A DNA stretch of 64,000 bases from Clostridium fermenticellae (GTDB taxonomy: Bacteria > Bacillota > Clostridia > Clostridiales > Clostridiaceae), in assembly GCF_003600355.1 (NCBI RefSeq), contig NZ_CP032416.1, positions 640,183-704,182 on the forward strand, in the 5' to 3' direction. Positions 9,588 through 17,583 of the stretch are shown here, piece by piece. Numbering within the stretch: the stretch's first letter is position 1; each line of letters opens with the position of its first letter. The position numbers were made by a program, and so were the translations under genes. Under the pieces are notes generated by a model. It searched no databases. It was given only the letters and a program-made list of their open reading frames with translations, and had not been told where the DNA came from.

Positions 9588-9664
9588 GCACCCATAGCTC
9601 AGTTGGATAGAGTAATGGACTTCGAATCCAGAGGTCGTGGGTTCGACTCCCACTGGGTGTACCA
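9588..9664 (+). tRNA. tRNA-Arg (TCG), integration target
   Basis: Anticodon TCG in CTTCGAA, acceptor GCACCCA/TGGGTGT with a G-U first pair, encoded CCA. Its last 40 bases form the att core used by the tandem element, so integration leaves the tRNA intact at the left end. Two further copies of the 3' part (27647, 45698) lack the 5' half and are not tRNAs. Confidence 0.95.
9625..9664 (+). repeat. attL: 40-bp att core in tRNA-Arg
   Basis: The 40-bp core begins AATCCAGAGG and ends GGGTGTACCA. The same 40 bases recur at 27647-27686 and 45698-45737. Here it completes the functional tRNA, and the base after CCA is already element DNA. Confidence 0.93.
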
Positions 9665-9666
9665 TG

Positions 9667-9702
9667 AAGCACTGAAAACACTATGTTTAGTGCTTTTTTA
9701 TT
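9667..9702. terminator. terminator after the tRNA operon and int (element left end)
   Basis: Stem AAGCACT...AGTGCTT followed by TTTTTA. It lies inside the element's left end, so the element brings its own terminator for tRNA-operon readthrough. Confidence 0.75.
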
Positions 9703-9716
9703 TTCTATAAAATTAA

Positions 9717-9780
9717 ATTTTGCCCTCTTTTTTGCCCCTTATAGAATTTAAAAAAATAAAAAGGTGTTATTTTGCCCCCA
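9717..9780. repeat. putative integrase arm-type sites, left end
   Basis: Three TTTTGCCC-type boxes: a pair in TTTTGCCCTCTTTTTTGCCCC (about 9718-9739) and a third overlapping the int stop codon (about 9770-9779). Almost the same pair is found near the right end (27517-27546), in the same orientation, which is how tyrosine-integrase arm sites are laid out. Confidence 0.55.
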
Positions 9781-10936
9781 TAAATTTATATAAATCATTT
9801 AATTTGGATGCTGCCTTTTTCTTCATGCCTTCCAATACATGAGTATATATATCAAGAGTAGTAGCTACATTGCTATGACCAAGTAACTCCTGTACTGTTT
9901 TAGGTTCTTCACCTAATTCAAATAATCTAGTAGCAAAAGTATGTCTTAGATCATGAAATTTCCTATCTTGCAATCCAATATTACTAAGTATTCTCTTAAA
10001 TCTTTTACGTATATTACTACTGTCTAAATATTTACCGTACATATTACAGAAAACTAAACTGTTATTTTCATATAAATTAGCCATTTTTAACTTTAATTCT
10101 TTTTGGTGAAGTTCATATTGCTGTAGCCTTTTAGTTAAAAATGAGGGTATAGATACTATTCTGTTGCTGTTTTCACTTTTAGGTGTTTGTAGTACTATAT
10201 GGCAGTTTTTACGACCTTCCTTACTAACATCACATGTATATTTTACTGTTTTATTTACACGTATAGTATCATTATCAAAGTCAATATCATCCCATGTTAA
10301 AGCCAATAGTTCACCCTGTCTTAGTCCTGAATTAAGAGCAGTTAAAAATAATACTTCCAGGTCATGTCCTTTAATAGCTTCTACAAATCTTTCTTGTTCT
10401 TCCAAACTGAATGGCTTTACATCATTAACTTTATTTAATTTTTTTTCTTCACTATCTTTAGGAATTACTATTGCGTGGGAAAAATCTTTTATAATCATGT
10501 TGTTATCATAAGCATATCTAATAGCAGGAGCTATTAATTTGTGTAGGTTTTTTATACAATTTACGGACTTACCTTTTTTAATTAATTTATTATAATAGTT
10601 TTGTATATCCTTAGAGTTAATGTCTTTTAATTTGATCTTTGATATTTCACTATTTTTAATATAGTTTCTGTAAATTCCTTCATATCTTTCTTTAGTAGAT
10701 GGCTTAATATCCACACAATGAACATCAAAGAGCCAGTCACATAAAAAATTTCCAAATAATTCTTTATTATTTACACCATAGTCAAGCTCTTTAGTAATAG
10801 TTTTTATTTTGGATTCAAGTTCTTTGACACTGCTGCCATATATATCTTTAGGTTTCAAAAGGTTTTTATGTCTTAATCTATAGAAGTAATATTCTTTACC
10901 GTTTTTAACTTTTTTCTTATAGATTGTTTTGGCCAT
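9767..10936 (-). CDS. int: tyrosine recombinase/integrase, copy 1
   Basis: Catalyses site-specific integration and excision at tRNA-Arg(TCG). A 389-residue protein of Tn916/phage type: an N-terminal arm-binding region (about 1-60), a core-binding SAM-like domain (about 65-160, WLFDVHCVDIKPSTKERY), and a catalytic domain with R in SGLRQGELLAL, H-x-x-R in FHDLRHTFATRL, H in LLGHSNVATT, and the nucleophile Tyr in LDIYTHV. Start ATG behind GAGAGGAGT. It reads toward its own att site, and its stop overlaps a putative arm box. Same sequence as the copy at 27789. Confidence 0.95.
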   Translation of the reverse strand: MAKTIYKKKVKNGKEYYFYRLRHKNLLKPKDIYGSSVKELESKIKTITKELDYGVNNKELFGNFLCDWLFDVHCVDIKPSTKERYEGIYRNYIKNSEISKIKLKDINSKDIQNYYNKLIKKGKSVNCIKNLHKLIAPAIRYAYDNNMIIKDFSHAIVIPKDSEEKKLNKVNDVKPFSLEEQERFVEAIKGHDLEVLFLTALNSGLRQGELLALTWDDIDFDNDTIRVNKTVKYTCDVSKEGRKNCHIVLQTPKSENSNRIVSIPSFLTKRLQQYELHQKELKLKMANLYENNSLVFCNMYGKYLDSSNIRKRFKRILSNIGLQDRKFHDLRHTFATRLFELGEEPKTVQELLGHSNVATTLDIYTHVLEGMKKKAASKLNDLYKFMGAK

Positions 10937-10959
10937 GCTTTTACTCCTCTCTTAATACT

Positions 10960-10991
10960 GTAGTTACTATATAACATTATAAAGTAACTAC
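10960..10991. repeat. 32-bp dyad 1 (9-14-9)
   Basis: GTAGTTACT, 14-base spacer, AGTAACTAC. It lies between the Uma2 stop and the int start, so a protein bound here could control int. First of five such dyads in the element. Confidence 0.75.
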
Positions 10992-11563
10992 ACATCTAAA
11001 GTATTAAAATCAATATCCAGGTCATTATATATTCCAACTTTTATTTTGTCCGTAAATGAATAAATTTCAGGAGCTCCATAATGCATTGTATCATCAAGTC
11101 TATATACTAATATACTTTTCTTCATAGGATTTACTATCCAGTATTCACGTACTTTATATAAATCATATAAAGCCAACTTTCTTATATAATCATTTGATGG
11201 ATTAAAGGGTGATACTATTTCAATGATTAAATCAGGAGCACCCATGCATCCCTTGTCGTCTAATTTATTCTTATCACATATTACAGATATATCAGGCTGA
11301 ATAATGTTTCTGCAATTATTAATGTTATCATCATTAGATAGAAATACATCAAAAGGAGCGGAATATACTTTGCAGTTACCATTGTTAGACTTAATATAGT
11401 TATTTATGATAGTAGAAAGCTCCATGATGATGCCTTGATGTATTCTTGATGGAGCGGGTGACATATCATATATTGTACCTTCTATAAGCTCAATTCTCTT
11501 ATTTTCAGGGTATTTCATATAATCAACATAAGTATATGAATTATTTTTAGCTGTATTATCCAT
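10988..11563 (-). CDS. Uma2-family (DUF820) putative endonuclease, copy 1
   Basis: A 191-residue protein of the Uma2/DUF820 family, which has a PD-(D/E)xK nuclease fold. Visible motifs: RIELIEGTIYDMSPAPSRIHQ (family N-terminal signature), IQPDISVI with the acidic residue, and GAPDLIIEIVSP providing a second acid, followed by Y-rich helices and KVREYWIVNP. Start ATG behind AAAGGAGAT. It is downstream of the ImmA/CI genes on the same strand. Its role in the element is unknown; members are widespread in mobile DNA. Confidence 0.85.
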   Translation of the reverse strand: MDNTAKNNSYTYVDYMKYPENKRIELIEGTIYDMSPAPSRIHQGIIMELSTIINNYIKSNNGNCKVYSAPFDVFLSNDDNINNCRNIIQPDISVICDKNKLDDKGCMGAPDLIIEIVSPFNPSNDYIRKLALYDLYKVREYWIVNPMKKSILVYRLDDTMHYGAPEIYSFTDKIKVGIYNDLDIDFNTLDV

Positions 11564-11609
11564 ATATTTTTATCTCCTTTCTTTCATATGATTAAATTTT
11601 GTGTTTTGC

Positions 11610-11642
11610 AAATTCGGTAAAAGTAATTTGTTTTGTTACCGA
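11610..11642. repeat. inverted repeat between ImmA and Uma2 genes
   Basis: TTCGGTAA...TTACCGAA with about 16 bases between the arms. There is no T-run on the minus strand, so it is an operator or attenuator candidate rather than a clear terminator. Same repeat in copy 2 at 29632-29664. Confidence 0.4.
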
Positions 11643-11650
11643 ACTAATTT

Positions 11651-12013
11651 CTATTTAAAAGGGTGCTGCAAATTTGAAGCAGGGGTATTAAATATTTGTT
11701 CTGCTGCAATGTCGGCAGATTGTTCCATATATGTATGTTGCATATCCAGGCCTATAATATATCCAAGTTGTGGCATATCGTTAGCTATATGTTTAATTTC
11801 ATGTACAAAAGTTTTACATTGAGTTTTATAATTTACTTCACCGTTTAAAATAAGATGATAATTCCCTCTTCTACTCAGATATACAAAACCTAATGCACTA
11901 GATGGTAAATTGCATGCTATAGTAGTTTTTACATTATATGCGTTCATAACTTCATAGAAAGGAATATCCTCATTTAAAAGAGCCTTCAATAAAGGTTTAT
12001 CTAGTATATCCAT
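11651..12013 (-). CDS. ImmA/IrrE-family metalloprotease, copy 1
   Basis: A 120-residue zinc protease; the active-site HExxH is HEIKH (FVHEIKHIAND), with later acidic residues in EQSADIAAEQI as the third-ligand region. In ICEBs1-type elements ImmA cleaves the adjacent repressor to trigger excision; here it is directly downstream of the CI-like gene on the same strand, so the same role is likely. Start ATG behind GGGGATGACC. A candidate operator-like repeat follows it. Confidence 0.87.
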   Translation of the reverse strand: MDILDKPLLKALLNEDIPFYEVMNAYNVKTTIACNLPSSALGFVYLSRRGNYHLILNGEVNYKTQCKTFVHEIKHIANDMPQLGYIIGLDMQHTYMEQSADIAAEQIFNTPASNLQHPFK

Positions 12014-12067
12014 ACGGTCATCCCCTTTGGTGATTTATTCAGTTAGAGTTTATATAAAATAATATAA

Positions 12068-12490
12068 TTAGCCATCGTTTTTGTCTTCTTCATCTTCAAT
12101 AGCTTTTATAATTCTAACTATTTTCTTTATATCATTAGGAACCATGTCTTTTGTTTGTTTGAAAAGTAGTTTTAAATCTTCTCTTTCTTTTAATGTATTC
12201 CAGAAGTTAGCTAGTTCTGGATCATCACTTAATGATTCTGATATTTTCTCAACTGAAGTATCTTTTTTAGGATTAGAAATAATTTCTTTGCTGTCTGTTC
12301 TTCCAAGTAAATAATCTATAGACACATTAAAATAATCGGCTATTTTTTCTAATGTATCAAAATCTGGTTTTCTATTGTCATTTTCATATCTAGTTATAGT
12401 TACTGGAGTAACTCCAATTTTCTCGGCTAATTGTTTTTGTGTTAATCCTTTAGATTCTCTTATCTTTTTTATTTTAGAACCAATTTCCAT
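12068..12490 (-). CDS. CI/ImmR-like XRE repressor, copy 1
   Basis: A 140-residue repressor. HTH_3 domain at residues 1-63 (IKKIRESKGLTQKQLAEKIG, VTPVTITRYENDNRKPDFDTL, IDYLLG), then a polar C-terminal tail likely containing dimerisation and ImmA cleavage sites. It is transcribed away from the Cro-like gene across a 171-bp region holding four palindromes. Expected to hold the element's rightward promoter off. Confidence 0.9.
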   Translation of the reverse strand: MEIGSKIKKIRESKGLTQKQLAEKIGVTPVTITRYENDNRKPDFDTLEKIADYFNVSIDYLLGRTDSKEIISNPKKDTSVEKISESLSDDPELANFWNTLKEREDLKLLFKQTKDMVPNDIKKIVRIIKAIEDEEDKNDG

Positions 12491-12526
12491 TTTATCACCT
12501 CATAATATTTATATTATACATGTATT

Positions 12527-12637
12527 ATATCCAAAATGGAATATATTTATATAATTTTTTTATGAACATATCCATATTGGTATTGACAACATACCTATAT
12601 GGATATATAGTATAAATACAACATACCAATATGGTAT
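12527..12637. promoter_or_regulatory. lysogeny switch: rightward promoter with four operator-like palindromes
   Basis: Rightward promoter TTGACA (12583-12588), 17-bp spacer, TATAGT (12606-12611). Related palindromes: 12527-12543 (TATCCAAAATGGAATAT), 12568-12583 (ATATCCATATTGGTAT), 12591-12606 (ATACCTATATGGATAT, filling the promoter spacer) and 12623-12637 (ATACCAATATGGTAT, about +12). Repressor on the central sites would block RNA polymerase; the leftmost lies near the repressor gene start and could give autoregulation. Confidence 0.8.
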
Positions 12638-12661
12638 GAAATGAAATAGGAGGAACACAGT

Positions 12662-12850
12662 ATGGAAGTTAAAATTGCAAGAATAAAAAAAGGATTAACT
12701 CAACTAGAACTTTGTAAAATAGTTAAAACTTCTCCCAAAAAGCTAGTTGAGATTGAAAGAGGAAATTATGGAAATGTAACAAAGGCTTTAATGGAGAAGA
12801 TAGCAAAAGCACTTGATACAACAGTGCAGAAATTATTTTTTAATGACTAA
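12662..12850 (+). CDS. Cro-like small XRE regulator, copy 1
   Basis: A 62-residue single-domain HTH protein (IARIKKGLTQLELCKIVKTS, then KKLVEIERGNYGNVTKALMEKIAKAL). Start ATG behind AGGAGGAACACAGT. First gene rightward from the operator region, opposite the CI-like gene, as Cro is in lambdoid switches. Confidence 0.83.
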   Translation: MEVKIARIKKGLTQLELCKIVKTSPKKLVEIERGNYGNVTKALMEKIAKALDTTVQKLFFND

Positions 12851-12968
12851 TATAAATAGACTTAGCATATCTTAAAATTTCAAAATGACAGCTCATGTAC
12901 AAACATAATTGAAGTGCAATACTTCAAAGAAAATACTTAATATCAATAATGAGGAGGATTAAGAAAAA

Positions 12969-13181
12969 ATGGAAGAAAATATCAAAGCTAAAAGTTATGA
13001 AAGTAAAGAAACTATACTGGTAAGTCCTACAGAGGCAATGAGAATTTTAGGAGTAGGCAGAAATAGGATGTATTGTGATTTACTAAAAAGAGACGATTTT
13101 CCGGCATTTAAAATTAATTCTAAGTATTTTGTTAATAGATTAAAACTTCAGGAATGGGCCGACAAAATGTGCGGAAAATAA
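12969..13181 (+). CDS. excisionase-like winged-helix protein, copy 1
   Basis: A 70-residue protein of the helix_turn_helix_17/Xis type: VSPTEAMRILGVGRNRMYCDLL, then KINSKYFVNRLKLQEWADK, the usual wing and final helix. Preceded by GAGGAGGATTAAG. Probably bends DNA at att for excision or controls early genes. Copy 1 has one more A than copy 2 just before the ATG, which does not affect the frame. Confidence 0.75.
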   Translation: MEENIKAKSYESKETILVSPTEAMRILGVGRNRMYCDLLKRDDFPAFKINSKYFVNRLKLQEWADKMCGK

Positions 13182-13216
13182 CAAAATATAGTTAAGGCTA
13201 ACAAGTAGGTGGTGAC

Positions 13217-14014
13217 GTGAATCCTAATAAAAACATATTTTTTAAACGATTTGATGGAGCAGTAAGAAAAATATTTTTTGAAGATAAAAGTAAGTATATA
13301 GTTTTATCATGGATTATATTTAGGACTAATTATCAAGAAGAATATCAAGGTTTAAAAAGGAATGAATGTTATTTTAGTTATTCAGTAGTTGAAAATGAAT
13401 GTAATGTGAGCAGGTGGAAGTTACAAAAGATATTACTTGAATTGGAGGCAGAAAATTTTATTGTTTGGATTCATAAAAGCAAAGCAAAATACACTCAAAG
13501 TATTATATATCTTATAGAAAATGAACAGTATAGTAAACAGCACAGTAAACAATACGGTAAAAGCGTTGAAAACAATAGTATTGAAGATAATTGCAATATG
13601 GTAAACAATACGGTTGACAATACATCTTCTAGAAATATATCTAAAAATAAATCTAATATATATACTACAATTTTTGAATATTGGAATAGTAAAAAAATAA
13701 TAACTCATAAAAAAATAACTAAAGATATGGAAAATGCAATAGATAAAGCTTTAAAAACATATTCAGATAAAGAAATAAGACAAGCAATAGGTACTTATTC
13801 GCAAGTACTCAAAAGTGATTTCTATTTTAATTACAAATGGAGCTTAAAGGATTTTCTTAATAGAAAAAATGGAATAAGCACATTTATGGATGAAGGTACT
13901 AACAAATGTAACTATGATGAATATTTAAAACATAAACAACTTAAAGAAAAAAATAAATCAAATGTTAATAATGAGTGTAGGCCAAATGCAGGAGCATTTC
14001 AAGAAATTAAATAA
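13217..14014 (+). CDS. DnaD-like replication initiation protein, copy 1
   Basis: A 265-residue protein. The N-terminal half is a winged-helix region (FVLSWIIFRTNYQ-like segment, ENECNVSRWKLQKILLELE), the middle is a low-complexity S/N/K linker, and the C-terminal half has MENAIDKALKTYSDKEIRQA and YKWSLKDFLNRKNGI, typical of phage DnaD/replisome-organiser proteins that load the helicase. GTG start behind AGGTGGTGAC. It is followed by the element's DnaB. Confidence 0.72.
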   Translation: MNPNKNIFFKRFDGAVRKIFFEDKSKYIVLSWIIFRTNYQEEYQGLKRNECYFSYSVVENECNVSRWKLQKILLELEAENFIVWIHKSKAKYTQSIIYLIENEQYSKQHSKQYGKSVENNSIEDNCNMVNNTVDNTSSRNISKNKSNIYTTIFEYWNSKKIITHKKITKDMENAIDKALKTYSDKEIRQAIGTYSQVLKSDFYFNYKWSLKDFLNRKNGISTFMDEGTNKCNYDEYLKHKQLKEKNKSNVNNECRPNAGAFQEIK

Positions 14015-14046
14015 CATGATTTATGAAGTAGGAGGATGATAAAAAT

Positions 14047-15399
14047 ATGAAACTTTATAATATACAAGCTGAAAGAGATCTATTAGGATCTATAATTATT
14101 AAACCAGATAACTTATGTGATTGTGTAGATTTATTAAAAGGTGATGATTTTTTTAAAGATGGTCATAAATTGATATATTCCGCTATCACAAGGTTATATA
14201 CGAGTAACAAAGATGTTAACGTAACTACTATTGCAGAGGCTTTAAATTCAAAGTTGAACATAGTTGGAGGAATAACATATATTTCACAACTTGCAGGTCA
14301 GACACTTCAGGTTGAAAGTATAAAATCATATGCTGAGATAATAAAAAAGTATTCCAATGCCAGAAAATTATTTGCAGTGTTAAAAAAAGATACAACAAGA
14401 ATAGAGAAAACAGATGCAGATATAAAAAGCATAGTAAGAGAATTGCAGGATCTAAGTTTAGAGTTTGAAAGCAAGATCAATGCAGATAATGGAGAATTAG
14501 ATAAGCCTATGGCAAATGTGTTGGACAGTCTTGAAAAAAGATATTTAAATGGTGGAGCCATACAAGGCATAGGAACAGGGTACAAGAAGTTAGATAAAAC
14601 ACTTAATGGATTAAATAGAAGTGATTTTATAGTTATATCTGCTAGGCCGTCAATGGGTAAAACAGCCTTTGCAATAAACATGGCTTTAAATATATCCAAA
14701 CAACATAATATAAGCTTTTTTTCTTTAGAAATGTCAAAAGAACAACTGTTGGAAAGAGCGTTGGCCGCTAAAGCTTTAATTAAAATGAATAATATTAAAT
14801 CTGGTAAGTTAACAGATGAAGAATGGACTAGTATAAGCCAGAAAAGTGGGTTGATAGTAAGTTCTGGTTTAAAGATATATGACAAAGTGTATTCTCTAAA
14901 TGGTATAAAAGCTGAATGCAAAAAAAGAAAATTACAAGAAGGACTCGATGTTGTTATAATAGATTACTTAACTCTTATTGATGGAGCTGAAAAATCAAAT
15001 AATAGAGTTCAGGAGGTAAGTAAAATATCCAGGCAGCTAAAATTAATGGCTAAGGAATTAAATATCGTGGTAATATCATTAGCACAATTAAGTCGAGCAC
15101 CAGAGGCAAGAAACGACCATAGGCCTATGCTTTCAGATTTAAGAGAATCTGGTTCAATAGAACAAGATGCAGACATAGTCATTTCTCTTTATAGGGACGA
15201 GTATTACAATCTAAATACCAATGATAAAGGTATTATAGAAGCTATAATTGAAAAGCAGCGAAATGGTAGAACTGGATTTGTTAAACTAGCGTGGAAACCA
15301 GAATATCAATTAATCACAGATAAATCTCCATATGTTGAAGATGGAACCTATAGCCCTGATATATTTAAAAATAAGGGAGTCCAAACAAGTATGAATTAA
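14047..15399 (+). CDS. DnaB-type replicative helicase, copy 1
   Basis: A 450-residue hexameric helicase: N-terminal DnaB domain (ERDLLGSIIIKPDNL), RecA-like core with Walker A ARPSMGKTAFA, Walker B VVIIDYLTLI, SLAQLSRAPEAR, SDLRESGSIEQDAD and the C-terminal EKQRNGRTG motif. Having its own helicase and loader implies the element replicates by itself after excision. Start ATG behind GTAGGAGGATG. Confidence 0.95.
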   Translation: MKLYNIQAERDLLGSIIIKPDNLCDCVDLLKGDDFFKDGHKLIYSAITRLYTSNKDVNVTTIAEALNSKLNIVGGITYISQLAGQTLQVESIKSYAEIIKKYSNARKLFAVLKKDTTRIEKTDADIKSIVRELQDLSLEFESKINADNGELDKPMANVLDSLEKRYLNGGAIQGIGTGYKKLDKTLNGLNRSDFIVISARPSMGKTAFAINMALNISKQHNISFFSLEMSKEQLLERALAAKALIKMNNIKSGKLTDEEWTSISQKSGLIVSSGLKIYDKVYSLNGIKAECKKRKLQEGLDVVIIDYLTLIDGAEKSNNRVQEVSKISRQLKLMAKELNIVVISLAQLSRAPEARNDHRPMLSDLRESGSIEQDADIVISLYRDEYYNLNTNDKGIIEAIIEKQRNGRTGFVKLAWKPEYQLITDKSPYVEDGTYSPDIFKNKGVQTSMN

Positions 15400-15468
15400 G
15401 TATAGTGTTGATTAGTTATGATTCGGTCATTACTCCAGATCATTAAAAACATATATAAGGAGGCTTAA

Positions 15469-15639
15469 ATGAAGGACAGACTATTAGTTGTACTGATAGA
15501 TAGTGTTAAAATTAAATATTTAAAATGCAGTGATATTGAGTTTAAAAAGTACATTGGAAAAATACTTGCGGGAGATATTGACATTAAACGTAATGGATTA
15601 ATTGAAGATTCAAAAACAAAGGGGTGGCGGGATGAGTAA
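15469..15639 (+). CDS. small protein, 56 residues, copy 1
   Basis: Unrecognised; starts MKDRLLVVLIDSVKIKYLKC and ends KTKGWRDE. ATG behind AAGGAGGC. The stop overlaps the next start by eight bases, so translation is coupled. Acidic-basic mixed, no membrane segment. Confidence 0.6.
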   Translation: MKDRLLVVLIDSVKIKYLKCSDIEFKKYIGKILAGDIDIKRNGLIEDSKTKGWRDE

Positions 15640-15865
15640 AGTTTTAAATTGGATAAAAATAAGATATAGAGGTAAGAGATTTTACTTATTAAAAGTAAGT
15701 TTCAATAAAGTCAAAGGATTTAAAGTTAAAACTAATGGTATTACTTTTGTAGTTATAAATAAGAATATGAATCCTATAGAAAGAAGCAAAACTCTTCATA
15801 AGTTAGTAAAAGAGCATCACAATATTCGCTTATTTTGTGCAGCAGGGAAGGTGTCTTATAAGTGA
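15632..15865 (+). CDS. small protein, 77 residues, copy 1
   Basis: Starts at the ATG at 15632 behind AGGGGTGG. Basic N-terminus (WIKIRYRGKRFYLLKV). The stretch ITFVVINKNMNPIERSKTLHKLVKEHHN resembles the region around the active helix of ImmA/IrrE proteins but lacks HExxH, so it may be an inactive relative. Function unknown. Confidence 0.6.
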   Translation: MSKVLNWIKIRYRGKRFYLLKVSFNKVKGFKVKTNGITFVVINKNMNPIERSKTLHKLVKEHHNIRLFCAAGKVSYK

Positions 15866-16014
15866 TTAAGTTAAAAGCTTCATATGATACGGAGGAGGAA
15901 AGAGACAAGCTCATAAAACTTATAGAATATGGGTTCGCGTTTAAAAGAGAACCAAAAATATATAAAAAAGAAGGTCCATATAAAAAAATACGAATGGACC
16001 TATTAAATAAATAA
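15862..16014 (+). CDS. small protein, 50 residues, copy 1
   Basis: GTG start overlapping the previous stop. The product MIKLKASYDTEEERDKLIKL plus a basic tail is of a type seen in clostridial phage early regions; no known function. Confidence 0.6.
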   Translation: MIKLKASYDTEEERDKLIKLIEYGFAFKREPKIYKKEGPYKKIRMDLLNK

Positions 16015-16101
16015 TTAAGCTTACGTATTAAGCAAACTTATGACCTGAACAATTATAAGTTTACTTGATATATAAAGCTTATGTCAATGGAGGTACTTAA
16101 A

Positions 16102-16209
16102 ATGTCATTAGCAATATTTATGGCTTATATAGATTATTGCAAGGAACAGCATAAGGAGCCTGATATTCAGGAGCTGCAGCAATGGAAGAAAAAATATAAT
16201 CATAGATAA
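16102..16209 (+). CDS. very small protein, 35 residues, copy 1
   Basis: ATG at 16102 behind GGAGG; product MSLAIFMAYIDYCKEQHKEP followed by a charged helix. Too short to classify; the good ribosome binding site and its survival in both copies favour a real gene. Confidence 0.5.
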   Translation: MSLAIFMAYIDYCKEQHKEPDIQELQQWKKKYNHR

Positions 16210-16221
16210 ATAAAAAAATGT

Positions 16222-16253
16222 GTGGTTACTGTGTAAATTTATATAGTAACCAC
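16222..16253. repeat. 32-bp dyad 2 (9-14-9), variant arms
   Basis: GTGGTTACT, 14-base spacer, AGTAACCAC. Both arms carry the same change relative to the other dyads, so pairing is kept. It lies just upstream of the J-domain gene. Confidence 0.75.
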
Positions 16254-16279
16254 TGTTATATTTAAGGTGGTGAAAATCA

Positions 16280-17086
16280 TTGTATTGTGTTATACAGAAA
16301 GTTTTTAATAAAAAATGTAACTCATTAGGAGAAGCTAAAGAATTAAAAGTAGATCCCTTTGAATTATCTATAGATGGAGTACCACAAAGAATCAGATATT
16401 ATTATACATACAGTGAAGAAAGGTTCCAAAGAACTCATAGGGAAGCTTTTAAGATAAGTATACATGAAAGCTATAGAGAAGATGGCAAGGTTAAGAAAAA
16501 GCAATGGGTAATATGCACTATAAGTTATTATGATATAGTTGATGGTTGGTCATATATCGGAGATCATATTGTAGGTTTAGATGATAAATTAAAGGATATA
16601 GGTATTACGGAAGATGAATTATATAATATGGTATATAAAAAGTTTGATCCTATTATAGCGGCAGTAGAAAAAGAATATAAAGGTACAGATGAATACAAGG
16701 CTAAAAAGAAACATAAAAGGATATTGGATAAATATAGAGAGTCAAAGAATAAATTTGAAAAGAAGTATGGCCAAGATACTTATGATTATTGCTATGATGT
16801 ATTTGGTGTTCTTAGGAATAAAGAATATTTGAAAGAGCTCCAGGATGCATATAAAGCAAATGAGGAATTTTATAGTAGTTACTATGATAATTTCAAAAGT
16901 AACTACAGTAGTAATAATAGTAGTAGTTACTTTGATACTGTACAGAGTAACTACACAGAAGATGAAAAAGTTAAGCTTAAGAAAATATACAAGGTACTTG
17001 CATTAAAATTTCATCCGGATATGAATAACGGTGATGCTGATATGATGAAGTTTGTAAACAAACTAAAAGAGGAGTGGGGAATATAA
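16280..17086 (+). CDS. J-domain (DnaJ-like) protein, copy 1
   Basis: A 268-residue protein with TTG start behind AAGGTGGTG. The first 150 residues are an unrecognised W/Y-rich domain (KKQWVICTISYYDIVDGWSY). Next come a charged helical region and an S/N/Y linker whose codons contain two 32-bp dyads. Last is a C-terminal J-domain with the HPD tripeptide (VLALKFHPDMNNGD). J-domains recruit and stimulate Hsp70/DnaK; an element protein could redirect the host chaperone during its replication. The domain is at the C-terminus and short (about 40 visible residues). Confidence 0.75.
   Translation: MYCVIQKVFNKKCNSLGEAKELKVDPFELSIDGVPQRIRYYYTYSEERFQRTHREAFKISIHESYREDGKVKKKQWVICTISYYDIVDGWSYIGDHIVGLDDKLKDIGITEDELYNMVYKKFDPIIAAVEKEYKGTDEYKAKKKHKRILDKYRESKNKFEKKYGQDTYDYCYDVFGVLRNKEYLKELQDAYKANEEFYSSYYDNFKSNYSSNNSSSYFDTVQSNYTEDEKVKLKKIYKVLALKFHPDMNNGDADMMKFVNKLKEEWGI
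16875..16954. repeat. two 32-bp dyads (3 and 4) inside the J-domain gene
   Basis: 16875-16906 and 16923-16954, both GTAGTTACT, 14 bases, AGTAACTAC. They encode two similar peptide stretches (SSYYDNFKSNY and SSYFDTVQSNY), so protein and DNA signal share the bases. Confidence 0.75.
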
Positions 17087-17583
17087 ATGTAGTTGCTATG
17101 TAAAATATACATTAACTATTAAATATTTTAGAAACATCTTAATGGTGTTTCTTTTTATTTTAAAGTAGGAATTTTGATATATTATAATAATTAGATATAT
17201 ACGCTGTATGAATATAATGCGAGGTAACTATTGAAATTAAAAATATAAACAATGTTATTTGAAAATTGAATAATGCGCTATTAAAGAGTAAAAATGTTTT
17301 ATATTTATTACAAAAAATAATCATTTAAAATTAAGCAACTCATGATATAATTACCATAAGTTAAGGTTAAAATAGTAAGATATTCATTCCTAAAATCTTC
17401 ATAGTATATGTCTCCTTTCTACGCACCATATTCATCAAGATATTCTTTTTTTGTGTTTGTTACCTCATTTGATTATCCTTATAGGAATGGATAGTATCTA
17501 ATCTACGAAGTTACAAACTTATTTCAAAAAAATCTTATCCCTATTTATAGCTAAATTGTGCTATAATATCCAAGTAAATTAAC
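17087..17583. other. intergenic region after the J-domain gene
   Basis: Contains a terminator at 17130-17160 (AGAAACATC / GGTGTTTCT, then TTTTT). No convincing gene was found up to the HTH pseudogene. Near the end, TATAGC...GCTATA (17546-17565) spans a TATAAT-like -10, a possible autoregulated promoter of that gene. The same region in copy 2 is 35108-35604, terminator 35151-35181. Confidence 0.55.

Noticed and set aside
10164-10511. 115-codon ORF antisense to int (also 28186-28533)
   Set aside because: Shadow of the conserved integrase frame with no ribosome binding site.
12910-12928. TTGAAGT/ACTTCAA hairpin after the Cro-like gene as a terminator
   Set aside because: Short stem of seven pairs and no T-run follows; could be chance in AT-rich DNA.
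14307-14921. 204-codon ORF antisense to the DnaB gene (also 32328-32942)
   Set aside because: Antisense to a complete, well-conserved helicase; hydrophobic content is a reading-frame artefact.
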